A DNA stretch of 64,000 bases from Rikenellaceae bacterium (GTDB lineage Bacteria; Bacteroidota; Bacteroidia; Bacteroidales; Rikenellaceae), in the NCBI GenBank assembly GCA_015059805.1, contig SUZO01000008.1, forward strand, positions 1 to 64,000, given 5' to 3'. Made by a program: the position numbers and the translations under genes. Shown piece by piece: positions 17,321-25,029 of this stretch (position 1 is its first letter; each line of letters opens with the position of its first letter). The notes below the pieces were generated by a model. That model was not told the DNA's origin. It searched no databases and saw only the letters and a program-made list of their open reading frames with translations.

Positions 17321-18706
17321 CTACTTCCAGTAGTGCTTATAGCCTGAGAGTTTCTGCCAGCCGCCACGAGTGAAGTCGGGGATAGCGACAGGTGCGGAGT
17401 TATGCTCAATGGATACTGCGCTCAGCTCAATAGGGCAGCACCACTCGGCAAGGTCGTAGACATCCATATCAAGTGGAAGACCATTTCTAAGGCAGTAGAC
17501 AAGGCGGTAGTCCATCGTGTAGTCCATGCCTCCATGACCGCCGACCTTGGCTGCCATAACCTCTGTATGTGCCGTTACGGGGTGCTTGTATCTCTCCATC
17601 AGCTCTTTGCGAACTTCGTCGCTTACGCATCGGTGGCTGTTAAGATTCTCTATGTCCACCTCGCCTACGGTCTGTCTGCCGAGTAGAATAGATTGCACAG
17701 GATACTTTGCTGCGTAGCCCGTAGTGCCGACAAGGGTGTAGTCACGCGAGTATGGACGAGGGGTCATCACATTGTGGTGTAGCTGGATAACCTTACCCTT
17801 CTCTGTGCGGATAAGGGTTGTGGTCTGGTCGCCATTAGCAAAGGTGGTGCAATCTTCGCCCTTGACCTTTTTCCAGTACTCAGCGCCCGAAACGGACTTG
17901 GTATCCATAGCCACAAGGGTCTTCATCCTATCACCTCGGTGGATACCAAGCACCTGACAGATAGGACCGATGCCGTGAGTAGGATATACATCACCGCGGT
18001 GCTCACGATTGTAGTCCAATCGCCAGTTGTTGTAATACCTATCCCAGAACTCGTCAAGGCAGTGGATATATGCACCCTCGGTGTGTAGAATCTCTCCAAA
18101 AAGTCCCTGCTGTGCCATATTGAGACAGGTAATCTCAAAGCGGTCATAGACGCAATTCTCAAGCTGTATGCAGTGCATGCGAGTGCGCTCTGAGGTATCT
18201 ATCAGCGCCCAAATGTCAGCCATTGTCATCGCTGCAGGCACCTCTATGGCAACATGCTTACCGCACTCCATAGCGTATAGAGCCATCGGCACGTGGTTCT
18301 TCCAGTCGGTCATAATATAGACAAGGTCTATATCGGTGCGCTGACAGAGTTCTCGCCACGCATGCTCACCCAAATACTCAGCGGCACGCTCACGACCTGC
18401 AGCGGCAAGGTAGCCCTGGCTCTTGTCAATGCCCTGTTGGTTAATATCGCACAGGGCGACAATCTTTGTACCCTCAATCTGACACCAACGCCTTACAGCG
18501 CCAGGACCGCGCATACCAAGACCGATAAAGCCCACGCGCACAGTATCCATGGGCTCAGCAGCAAAGGCAATCATATCCCTCTGACCAGCTGCACGCTTAG
18601 GGGTGTTGTAGACAATAGTGCCATCAATAATCTTATACGCCTCATTGTTGTTGCATCCCGCAAAGAGCAATGAGCAGAGTGTTAGTAGAGCAAAAATCTG
18701 TTTCAT
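17321..18706 (-). CDS. GH109-type Gfo/Idh/MocA lipoprotein
   Basis: Probably an NAD-dependent alpha-N-acetylgalactosaminidase (GH109), which would remove GalNAc from host mucin-type glycans; the family tie is firm, the substrate is inferred. A lipoprotein signal (MKQIFALLTLCSLLFAGC) is followed by the dinucleotide-binding 'VRVGFIGLGMRGPGAV' (about 57-72). The MocA-like motif 'GKHVAIEVPAAMT' (about 150) follows, with the GH109-typical 'HTEGAYIHCLDE' and 'HRGDVYPTHGIGPI' (about 230-250). The 461-residue length is typical. It diverges from the SLOG gene. Its -7 box is only 4 nt from the ATG. Confidence 0.88.
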   Translation of the reverse strand: MKQIFALLTLCSLLFAGCNNNEAYKIIDGTIVYNTPKRAAGQRDMIAFAAEPMDTVRVGFIGLGMRGPGAVRRWCQIEGTKIVALCDINQQGIDKSQGYLAAAGRERAAEYLGEHAWRELCQRTDIDLVYIMTDWKNHVPMALYAMECGKHVAIEVPAAMTMADIWALIDTSERTRMHCIQLENCVYDRFEITCLNMAQQGLFGEILHTEGAYIHCLDEFWDRYYNNWRLDYNREHRGDVYPTHGIGPICQVLGIHRGDRMKTLVAMDTKSVSGAEYWKKVKGEDCTTFANGDQTTTLIRTEKGKVIQLHHNVMTPRPYSRDYTLVGTTGYAAKYPVQSILLGRQTVGEVDIENLNSHRCVSDEVRKELMERYKHPVTAHTEVMAAKVGGHGGMDYTMDYRLVYCLRNGLPLDMDVYDLAEWCCPIELSAVSIEHNSAPVAIPDFTRGGWQKLSGYKHYWK

Positions 18707-18710
18707 ACCA

Positions 18711-18718
18711 CAAATATA
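18711..18718 (-). promoter_or_regulatory. -7 box of the GH109 gene (TATATTTG), leaderless arrangement
   Basis: TATATTTG on the minus strand ends 4 nt before the ATG at 18706. The signal peptide shows that this ATG is the start. The mRNA would have essentially no 5' leader. No clear TTTG -33 is seen. Confidence 0.55.
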
Positions 18719-18750
18719 CGAAAATTTATCGTACTCTTATCACATTTTTG

Positions 18751-18758
18751 TATCTTTG
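18751..18758 (+). promoter_or_regulatory. -7 box of the SLOG gene (TATCTTTG), leaderless arrangement
   Basis: TATCTTTG ends 4 nt before the ATG at 18763. A weak -33-like TTTA lies at 18725-18728. It diverges from the GH109 promoter about 35 bp away. Confidence 0.6.
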
Positions 18759-18762
18759 CCCT

Positions 18763-19245
18763 ATGAAAGTAGCATTTACAGGACACAGAAACTACTCGGG
18801 CGATAAGGATAACTACCTGCGCGAGGCTGTTGTAGCGCTCTATGAGGCGGGGCATACCACCTTCCTCTGCGGTATGGCTGAGGGGTTTGACATCGCCGCT
18901 GCGGAGATTGTCCTCTCGCTCAAGGGTGAGCTGAAAGAGATAAAATTGGAGTGCGTAATCCCATTTCGGGGTCACAATCTGACAATGCCAAGTGCTGAGT
19001 GGGCAGAGCGTTATAGGCGCGTGCTTGAGGCTGCGGATAGTGCTGTGACGTTAAGTGAGTCGTACAATGTTGATATATACCGCCAGCGTAACGACTACCT
19101 TGTGGATAATGCCGTCGCCCTTATCTGTTACTACTCTGGCAAGGTGCGCAGTGGTACGGGATATACGGTGCGCAGAGCGCTGAAAAAGGGTATTCAGACG
19201 ATAAATCTTTATGCTGATGGCTATCAAATACAATTTTTCGGTTGA
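18763..19245 (+). CDS. SLOG-family (DUF1273/YpsA-like) Rossmann protein
   Basis: Predicted cytosolic nucleotide- or ligand-sensing Rossmann-fold protein of the SLOG superfamily; molecular role unknown. The start at 18763 is chosen because 'MKVAFTGHRNYSG' is the usual N-terminal first strand and loop; a longer frame to 18670 would run through the promoter. Other family motifs are 'TFLCGMAEGFDIAAAE' (about 34-49), 'LECVIPF' and 'ALICYYSGKVRSGTGYTVR' (about 122-140). 160 residues. It stands alone between GH109 and the phosphofructokinase gene. Confidence 0.85.
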   Translation: MKVAFTGHRNYSGDKDNYLREAVVALYEAGHTTFLCGMAEGFDIAAAEIVLSLKGELKEIKLECVIPFRGHNLTMPSAEWAERYRRVLEAADSAVTLSESYNVDIYRQRNDYLVDNAVALICYYSGKVRSGTGYTVRRALKKGIQTINLYADGYQIQFFG

Positions 19246-19274
19246 TTTATGCTACAACCAATCAAAAAAAGTGT

Positions 19275-19282
19275 TATCTTTG
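19275..19282 (+). promoter_or_regulatory. -7 box of the phosphofructokinase gene (TATCTTTG)
   Basis: Perfect TAnnTTTG; the ATG is 43 nt downstream. The -33 region is weak, with a TTTA at 19246-19249. Confidence 0.6.
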
Positions 19283-19325
19283 AACGATTTTTGAGCACTT
19301 TATCATTTAATTAAATAAAAACACT

Positions 19326-20555
19326 ATGAAACAAGCAATTGCAATTCTCACAGGTGGTGGTCCTGCACCAGGTATGAACACTGTTGTAGGCAGCGTGGCA
19401 AAGACATTCCTTGCCAAGGGTTATCGTGTTATCGGTCTGCACTATGGTTATTCAGGTCTGTTCAATCCAACTCCACGTTATGAGGACCTTGATTTCTTCA
19501 AGGCTGACTATATCTTCAATCAGGGTGGTTCTTACCTTACAATGAGCCGCTTCAAGCCAAAGGATTCAGATTTTGAGAACAACTTTAACCTCAGTTTCTT
19601 TACTGAGAACAACATCAAGTTGCTCGTAACAGTTGGTGGTGATGACACCGCATCTACAGCAAACCGCATCGCTAAGTTCCTTGAGGCTAAGCAGTACCCA
19701 ATCTCAAATATCCACGTTCCAAAGACTATTGATAACGACCTGCCACTGCCAGCTGGCTCGCCAACTTTCGGCTACCAGAGCGCAAAGGAGGGTGGTACCG
19801 TTATCGGTCGCGCAGTATATAACGACGCTCGCACATCTGCAAACTGGTTTGTTGTTGCAGCTATGGGTCGTAGCGCTGGTCACCTCGCATTTGGTATCGG
19901 TTCTGCTTGCCACTACCCAATGATTGTTATCCCAGAGATGTTCAACAAGACTACAATCACTGTTGAGAAGATTGTAAACCTCGTTGTATCTTCAATTATC
20001 AAGCGCAAGCTGATGGGTATTGAGTATGGTGTTGCAATGATCTCTGAGGGTGTATTCCACAGCCTCTCTGATGAGGAGATTGCAAAGTCTGGTGTACACT
20101 TCTCATACGACGACCACGGTCACCCAGAGCTCGGTAAGGTATCAAAGGCTCACATCTTCAACGAGATGCTTGAGAAGAAGCTCGTAGAGCTCGGTCTTAA
20201 GGTTAAGTCTCGTCCAGTAGAGATTGGCTACGAGGTACGTTGCCAGACCCCTATCGCATACGACCTTGTATACTGCTCACAGCTCGGTATGGGTGTCTAC
20301 AAGCTCTTTAGCGAGGGTAAGACAGGCTGTATGGTATATATCAGCCAGGATGGCTATGTGTCACCTCTCTACCTGAAGGACCTTCAGAACGAGGCAGGCA
20401 AGATTCCACCACGCTTGGTAGATATCAACTCTGATAAGATTCAGCAGATTATTAACAATATGATGCACTACATCACCCCTGAGGACTACGAGGCTGCAAA
20501 GCAGTATGTAGCTAACCCAGAGGCTTACGACTTCAAGAAGATTCTTGAGTGGTAG
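19326..20555 (+). CDS. 6-phosphofructokinase, PPi-dependent type
   Basis: Glycolytic phosphofructokinase. The phosphoryl-donor motif reads 'GGDDT' (residues 104-108) where ATP enzymes have GGDGS. The catalytic loop reads 'PKTIDND' (132-138) where ATP enzymes have PGTIDND; both changes mark pyrophosphate-dependent enzymes. The reaction would then be reversible and serve gluconeogenesis too. The N-terminal 'ILTGGGPAPGMN' and 'AAMGRSAGHLA' are typical. The length is 409 residues. Codon use looks strongly biased (few rare codons), fitting high expression. It stands alone, with its own promoter and terminator. Confidence 0.92.
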   Translation: MKQAIAILTGGGPAPGMNTVVGSVAKTFLAKGYRVIGLHYGYSGLFNPTPRYEDLDFFKADYIFNQGGSYLTMSRFKPKDSDFENNFNLSFFTENNIKLLVTVGGDDTASTANRIAKFLEAKQYPISNIHVPKTIDNDLPLPAGSPTFGYQSAKEGGTVIGRAVYNDARTSANWFVVAAMGRSAGHLAFGIGSACHYPMIVIPEMFNKTTITVEKIVNLVVSSIIKRKLMGIEYGVAMISEGVFHSLSDEEIAKSGVHFSYDDHGHPELGKVSKAHIFNEMLEKKLVELGLKVKSRPVEIGYEVRCQTPIAYDLVYCSQLGMGVYKLFSEGKTGCMVYISQDGYVSPLYLKDLQNEAGKIPPRLVDINSDKIQQIINNMMHYITPEDYEAAKQYVANPEAYDFKKILEW

Positions 20556-20577
20556 TAGCTGATAGCAATAAACAGAT

Positions 20578-20610
20578 AAATCCGCCCCAAAAGGCGGATT
20601 TATTTGTTTT
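20578..20610. terminator. Bidirectional terminator between the phosphofructokinase gene and ruvB
   Basis: AAATCCGCC pairs with GGCGGATTT around a six-base loop, flanked by a T-rich tail on the plus side and A-rich sequence on the other. It serves the convergent gene pair. Confidence 0.8.
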
Positions 20611-20625
20611 GGCATCATTACCTTA

Positions 20626-21639
20626 TTAAAATAGTTCAGCATCTTTTGCCTCTGGCATTAGCCCTAAGTGCTGATAGGCAAGTTCGGTGACCTCACGACC
20701 GCGAGGTGTGCGCTTAAGAAATCCCTCCTTGATAAGGAATGGCTCGTAGACCTCCTCAAGAGTGCCAGCCTCCTCACTTACTGCTGTCGCTATGGTGTTT
20801 AGCCCCACAGGTCCTCCGCCAAACTTGGCAATAATGGTAGAGAGAATCTTATTATCCATCTCATCAAGACCACGCGAGTCTATATTGAGCGCCCCAAGTG
20901 CCATACGGGTAATCTCAAGGTCTATATGTCCCTCGCCCTTGACCATTGCGAAGTCACGCACGCGGCGCAGTAGCGCATTGGCAATACGCGGAGTGCCACG
21001 AGAGCGCAAAGATAACTCCGTAGCGGCATCGTCATCAATAGATATGCCAAGGATGGCGGCTGAACGCTTTACGATGCGACTTAACACCTTGCTGTCGTAG
21101 TACTCAAGGTGGCAGGTAATACCAAAGCGGGCGCGTAGTGGCGATGTGAGAAGTCCACTGCGGGTAGTTGCACCGATAAGTGTAAAGGGCGCAAGCTCAA
21201 TCTGTATAGAGCGTGCTGAGGGTCCCTTGTCAAGTACGATGTCAATCTTAAAGTCCTCCATAGCCGAGTAGAGATACTCCTCAACAATAGGGCTGAGGCG
21301 GTGTATCTCGTCAATAAATAGCACATCGCCCTCGCTGAGGTTTGTGAGCAGACCTGCAAGGTCACCAGGCTTGTCAAGCACAGGACCAGAGGTAACCTTC
21401 ATCTGTGCCCCCATCTCGTTGGCGATAATATTTGCAAGTGTGGTCTTACCCAACCCTGGAGGTCCATGTAGCAATACGTGGTCAAGCGAGTCCCCACGCA
21501 TCAGCGCAGCCTTGATAAAGACCTTGAGATTGTCCACGGTCTTCTCCTGACCAGAGAACTGCTCAAGCTCCTGCGGACGAATTCTATTCTCAAACTCGCT
21601 ATCCGACTCGGTGCGTCTGCCATTTCTATAATCCGACAT
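20626..21639 (-). CDS. ruvB: Holliday junction branch migration ATPase RuvB
   Basis: Hexameric AAA+ motor that drives branch migration with RuvA. Walker A is '[19 protein letters not shown]' (about 59-77), Walker B 'LFIDEIHRL' (about 106-114), sensor 1 '[11 protein letters not shown]' (about 152-162) and the arginine-finger region 'PLRARFGI'. The C-terminal winged helix ends with '[20 protein letters not shown]'. The 337-residue length is normal. ruvA and ruvC are not adjacent. It stands alone. Confidence 0.97.
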   Translation of the reverse strand: MSDYRNGRRTESDSEFENRIRPQELEQFSGQEKTVDNLKVFIKAALMRGDSLDHVLLHGPPGLGKTTLANIIANEMGAQMKVTSGPVLDKPGDLAGLLTNLSEGDVLFIDEIHRLSPIVEEYLYSAMEDFKIDIVLDKGPSARSIQIELAPFTLIGATTRSGLLTSPLRARFGITCHLEYYDSKVLSRIVKRSAAILGISIDDDAATELSLRSRGTPRIANALLRRVRDFAMVKGEGHIDLEITRMALGALNIDSRGLDEMDNKILSTIIAKFGGGPVGLNTIATAVSEEAGTLEEVYEPFLIKEGFLKRTPRGREVTELAYQHLGLMPEAKDAELF

Positions 21640-21660
21640 AATATAGGTGTATTAGTATTA

Positions 21661-21691
21661 CAAAGATAGTAAAATTTTTGCTGCCCGCAAA
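21661..21691 (-). promoter_or_regulatory. ruvB promoter
   Basis: Minus-strand TTTG (21691-21688), a 19-nt spacer, then TATCTTTG (21668-21661), 21 nt before the ATG. Confidence 0.8.
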
Positions 21692-21706
21692 ATTTTTACT
21701 ACCACT

Positions 21707-21735
21707 ATTGGCCGTTAGCCATTAGCCATTAGCTT
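21707..21735. repeat. Heptamer repeat cluster (TTAGCCA family)
   Basis: TTGGCCG, TTAGCCA, TTAGCCA, TTAGC in tandem, directly upstream of the ruvB promoter. Confidence 0.8.
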
Positions 21736-21819
21736 ACCTTCGGCAACGCGACCCTGCTAACGCAGTACAGAGAATTTAATGAAGTTAGGGAATTTAGGGA
21801 ACTACAATGGCAGAAAATG

Positions 21820-21915
21820 GCAATGAATGACAGCGGGCTAAAGCCCTTAATACGCGCAGAACGCGCTATTCTATGTCATTGAGGGCTGAAAGCCCTTGCT
21901 ATTAAATGTCATTCA
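21820..21915. repeat. Structured repeat element with three hairpins
   Basis: Successive short inverted repeats: GGGCTAAAGCCC, GCGCAGAACGCGC and GGGCTGAAAGCCC. They sit inside direct copies of an ATGTCATT / ATGACA word that recurs at the ends. No coding potential. The layout suggests a dispersed structured repeat rather than a terminator. The stretch 21640-21923 holds only this element, the heptamers and a TTTAGGGAATTTAGGGA-like word that recurs near 22720. Confidence 0.55.
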
Positions 21916-21923
21916 CAATAACT

Positions 21924-22690
21924 TCACTCAATCAGAGCACCCCCGCACTCGTCACTCTGTAACGGTGTAACATCTGTAACGGGCTGCGGTGGTGTAACAC
22001 TTGTAACAGGCGTAACACTTGTAACTGGTGTAACATCATGTAACACATTGTCACTTGTAACACTGGTTACACACCCCTGTGACAGTGTTACATTGTTACA
22101 TTGTGTACTACAACCCTCTGCACGGATAGTCTTTCCCTCTGCTGTTAGTATTCCCTTACGCAGGGCGCGGGCAATACGCATTGAGGCAGCATTACGGCTC
22201 AAGCCAAGAAGTTCTTGCAGCTTATGAGAGAGCACTGTGCGCTCACAAGAGCCTGAAAAGTAGGTATTTAGTATAGATACAAGCTCATCCTCCTTTGTCG
22301 TAATCTCTGTCGGCAGGTTGCATATCTCTGGCAATCCTGTGTCGTTCACCGTAAAGGCAAATCGCTCAAAAGGCTCATTGCGACTGTACTGACACTCTAC
22401 AATGCTTATATTATCATCTTTATGGACATATATCATGCTCTCAGATTTGCGCTGCAGCGACGAGCCTATATGTCCACGTGCCTTGTCAGTACCAGGGTTG
22501 GTATGCAAGATCGTTAGTGTTGTATAGCAGGTCTGCAATACCATCTATAACGACAATATCGGGACGACGCACAAAGAGCGAGTCGCGCAGTGCCTCACGC
22601 CTATCTTTAGGCTCTAACTCTTTGAGCCTTAACACTGTAAGGCGACAGTCCTGCTCATTTCCAAGGCGAGCTTGGCAAGTATTTTACAAT
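21924..22690 (-). pseudogene. Remnant of a mobile-element RepA-like AAA/RecA-fold ATPase gene
   Basis: Two reading frames carry parts of one protein. The upstream part (down to about 22500) reads 'QARLGNEQDCRLTVLRL' and then the Walker-B-like 'PDIVVIDGIADLLYNTND'. The frame then shifts to one that continues 'ILHTNPGTDKARGHIGS' and runs to a stop at 21924. In intact relatives of this plasmid- and transposon-borne ATPase type, about 25 residues separate these blocks. A short out-of-frame deletion near 22510-22520 therefore explains the break. The Walker A half is missing altogether. The C-terminal part holds a plausible helix-turn-helix ('LGLSRNAASMRIARALRKG'), then a Thr/Val/Pro repeat tail encoded by GTAAC-rich repeat DNA. 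A 206-codon frame survives from an ATG at 22544. Confidence 0.7.
21958..22105. repeat. GTAAC-rich repeat inside the pseudogene 3' part
   Basis: More than ten copies of GTAAC / GTTAC words spaced 6-12 nt apart. The segment 22071-22100 is the reverse complement of the repeat unit found at 22950-22985, with one mismatch. It encodes the low-complexity tail (VTSVTPVTSVTP). Confidence 0.8.
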
Positions 22691-22760
22691 GCGCTATCAA
22701 TCATTGGATTAGGGAAATTAAAGAGTTTAGGGAATTTAGGGAGTGGGTCACTCTGCTCTT

Positions 22761-22850
22761 AAATGTAACAATGTAACGCTGTAACAGGGGTGTGCACAGC
22801 TGTTACACACGTTACATCGTTACACTCTGTTCTCTGTACTCTAAAAAGCA
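22761..22850. repeat. GTAAC palindromic repeat, copy 1
   Basis: A near-palindromic unit: AATGTAACAATGTAAC on one side and GTTACATCGTTACA on the other, around GGGGTGTGCACAGCTG, ending in CTGTACTCTAAAAAGC. It is almost identical over about 85 bp to copy 2. Confidence 0.85.
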
Positions 22851-22930
22851 AACGCCGCGATTAAGCCGAGAGCAGAGCTAAGCTAGCTTGAGCTATGCCG
22901 AGGCGGAGCGGTGAAGGGTCGCCAAAGGCG

Positions 22931-22950
22931 AGCCAACGGCTAACAGCCGA
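22931..22950. repeat. Heptamer repeat cluster, short copy
   Basis: AGCCAACGGCTAACAGCC, two or three words of the TTAGCCA family, directly before GTAAC repeat copy 2. The rest of 22691-23086 is repeat or GC-rich filler with no gene. Confidence 0.6.
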
Positions 22951-23050
22951 AATGTAACAATGTAACACTGTAACAGGGGTGTGCACAGCTGTTACACACG
23001 TTACATCGTTACACTCGGTTATCTGTACTCTGTACTCTGTACTCTAAAAA
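22950..23050. repeat. GTAAC palindromic repeat, copy 2
   Basis: Second copy of the unit at 22761-22850, differing at a few bases. It adds a tandem 7-bp run CTGTACT CTGTACT CTGTACT before AAAAAGC. Confidence 0.85.
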
Positions 23051-23088
23051 GCCAATGGCTAATAGCCAACGGCTAACGGCCAACAGCT
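23051..23088. repeat. Heptamer repeat cluster (TTAGCCA family)
   Basis: GCCAATGGCTAATAGCC and following words ACGGCTA, ACGGCCA. It ends at the stop codon of the outer-membrane protein gene. Confidence 0.8.
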
Positions 23089-24331
23089 ACAATCTCACTC
23101 CGATGGAGAACTCAAGGTATTCAGCCTTGATGCTATGCGACTTGATGGCAAAGCCAACAAATGTATCGCCCAGCTTTGGGAAGTAGTATCTAAATCCTGC
23201 CTTCTCATAGTGCCAGCCACGCTCGCGGTCGCCTGCAGCCTTTGCCTCTGGACCATTGACACCCTTATGGCGGTATGGGTATGCTCCTACTGCCACATGT
23301 ACCGCGAAGTTACCCCAGTAGACCTCCTGCACCACAGCAATGCCGACAGATAGAGAAGAGTATCCAGGACTATTATCCACCGCCTTGTTGCCGTAGAATA
23401 TGCGGTCGCTCGCCTCCAACTCCTTCATATTTGAGGAGTAGAAAAGGTCTACACCTAAGCCAGTTGCATAGCGCATAGAGTAGCGATAGAGGGCATCAAA
23501 GCTGAGCGAGAACTTCGGATGCGCTTTGAGCCTATCTGCAGCCTCAAGTTTTTTCACTGGGTCATTTTCGCTCTCAACGTATGCGTTCCACTCCGCCATA
23601 CAGGTGTGCACGCCACCTCCAACAACAATCATATATTGCATACCGCGGTCGTAGTTGCGCTCAAAGCCGTACTTGGTCTTGTACCTCTTGTAGTCGTAAT
23701 CAGATAATCTATAGCGGGCAAAAACGCCTAAGCCCATACCATTGAGCGCCTCATTTGGCAGACTCAAACGACCATTTGAGAAGTGACGGAACATAAAGTT
23801 AGCACCCACCTCCCATCGCTTGCCGATATGTACCTTGCCGAACACTCCCGCACCAAAGTACGCCATAAATGGCGAGCTGAGCCAGTTGTTGCCTGGGTTA
23901 TTAACGGGGTCGTACTTTGCTGGGTTGTAGGTCACACCAAAATTGAGCAGATATCCCGCCGAGAAGCGAGCGGTACGCAGCAGTGAGCGCTCAAAAGAGC
24001 CGTATGCCGAGTATAGATTTGGGAAGCGAGTCTGGTCGCTGAACTTAAAATTACCCACTCGCGCCACCGACAGTCCGATGTCAATCAGTGGAAAACCAAA
24101 AGCCTCAGCAAAGGGGTTCTCGCGCTCTGGAGCTGTCTGAATACCCAGCGCCACCTCGTAGTTCATATAACCATACGAGGTGAGGTTTGGTCGGCTCTTC
24201 TCAATATCATAGCCATACCACCCCTGTGCCGATATAGTAAGGTCTTTGCTGCCAATACCTTTGGCATCAGCAACCTGCACTGCCACCACCATAATTCCGA
24301 GCAGCAGTGCTTTTGTAAATATTTTCTTCAT
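23087..24331 (-). CDS. Outer-membrane beta-barrel, PagL-like acyloxyacyl hydrolase family
   Basis: Predicted outer-membrane barrel. A signal peptide (MKKIFTKALLLGIMVVAVQVADA) is followed by alternating amphipathic strands and a C-terminal 'YLEFSIGVRL' typical of a last barrel strand. 'FRHFSNGRLSLPNEALNGMG' (about 180-199) resembles the catalytic His-x-Ser-Asn stretch of lipid A 3-O-deacylases as annotated in Bacteroidota. Lipid A remodelling is therefore the best guess, though the third catalytic residue cannot be placed by eye. At 414 residues it is longer than PagL. It is last in aroB / HAD / this gene, 28 nt after the HAD gene. Confidence 0.75.
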   Translation of the reverse strand: MKKIFTKALLLGIMVVAVQVADAKGIGSKDLTISAQGWYGYDIEKSRPNLTSYGYMNYEVALGIQTAPERENPFAEAFGFPLIDIGLSVARVGNFKFSDQTRFPNLYSAYGSFERSLLRTARFSAGYLLNFGVTYNPAKYDPVNNPGNNWLSSPFMAYFGAGVFGKVHIGKRWEVGANFMFRHFSNGRLSLPNEALNGMGLGVFARYRLSDYDYKRYKTKYGFERNYDRGMQYMIVVGGGVHTCMAEWNAYVESENDPVKKLEAADRLKAHPKFSLSFDALYRYSMRYATGLGVDLFYSSNMKELEASDRIFYGNKAVDNSPGYSSLSVGIAVVQEVYWGNFAVHVAVGAYPYRHKGVNGPEAKAAGDRERGWHYEKAGFRYYFPKLGDTFVGFAIKSHSIKAEYLEFSIGVRL

Positions 24332-24359
24332 CTATTCAGTTTAGGTTTGATAGCGCGGG

Positions 24360-25025
24360 CTACATTCCCAACGTTCTCTCAAGGCTCTCTATAGTGATAC
24401 CCTCAAAGTTTGGCAGCAACTCTATCTGTCCTAAGGCTGCCAAATCCTCTGGCGAAATTGAGGATGTTGAGAGTGCAACGACCTTACAGCCAGCAGCAAG
24501 ACCCGCCTTGATACCAGATATAGCATCCTCAAAGACCACACAATCCTCTGGAGCAAGACCCATACGCTCACAGCAGGTGAGGAAAATCTCTGGATGAGGC
24601 TTGAAGTTCACCACATCATCACCGCAGACATAACCATCTAATTTAGCATCAAGCTGACCCTCTGACCAGACAAACTCTGCATTTACACGAGGTGCAGCAG
24701 AGCCTACATAGCACTTTATACCCTTTGCTTTAGCCTCAGCGAGCAGAGAGTCCAGACCCTCTGTAAGTGCGACATGACCCGCGTATAGCTCACGATAGAT
24801 AGCCTCCTTCTCCTCCGAAAGGTACTGCAATCCATACTTGTCAATAACCCACTGGGGGGCTACATTGAGAAAAATTTCATCGTTATGACGGCCATAGAAA
24901 CGGTTTGTCACTGGCTGCAGCAGCTCATAGCCGTGACGCTCTGCCTGAGTATCAAAAGCCTTCATGTGGTACGGCATATTCTGAATCAGCGTGCCGTCCA
25001 TGTCAAAAATTAGTCCCTTAATCAT
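24360..25025 (-). CDS. HAD-superfamily phosphatase / beta-phosphoglucomutase-like
   Basis: Cytosolic HAD hydrolase of the subfamily with a helical cap. Motif I is 'FDMDGTLIQNM' (about 7-17), motif II is in 'YVGSAAPR' (about 106-113), and motifs III/IV are 'FKPHPEIF' and 'VVFEDAISGIKAGLAAGCK' (about 165-183). It could be a sugar-phosphate phosphatase or a phosphomutase; the sequence does not decide. 221 residues. It is 4 nt behind aroB and so in its operon. Confidence 0.88.
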   Translation of the reverse strand: MIKGLIFDMDGTLIQNMPYHMKAFDTQAERHGYELLQPVTNRFYGRHNDEIFLNVAPQWVIDKYGLQYLSEEKEAIYRELYAGHVALTEGLDSLLAEAKAKGIKCYVGSAAPRVNAEFVWSEGQLDAKLDGYVCGDDVVNFKPHPEIFLTCCERMGLAPEDCVVFEDAISGIKAGLAAGCKVVALSTSSISPEDLAALGQIELLPNFEGITIESLERTLGM

Positions 25026-25029
25026 ATTT

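Noticed and set aside
17251..23088. CRISPR array
   Set aside because: Repeats are 7-bp words or palindromic units without unique spacers of constant length, and no cas gene is present.
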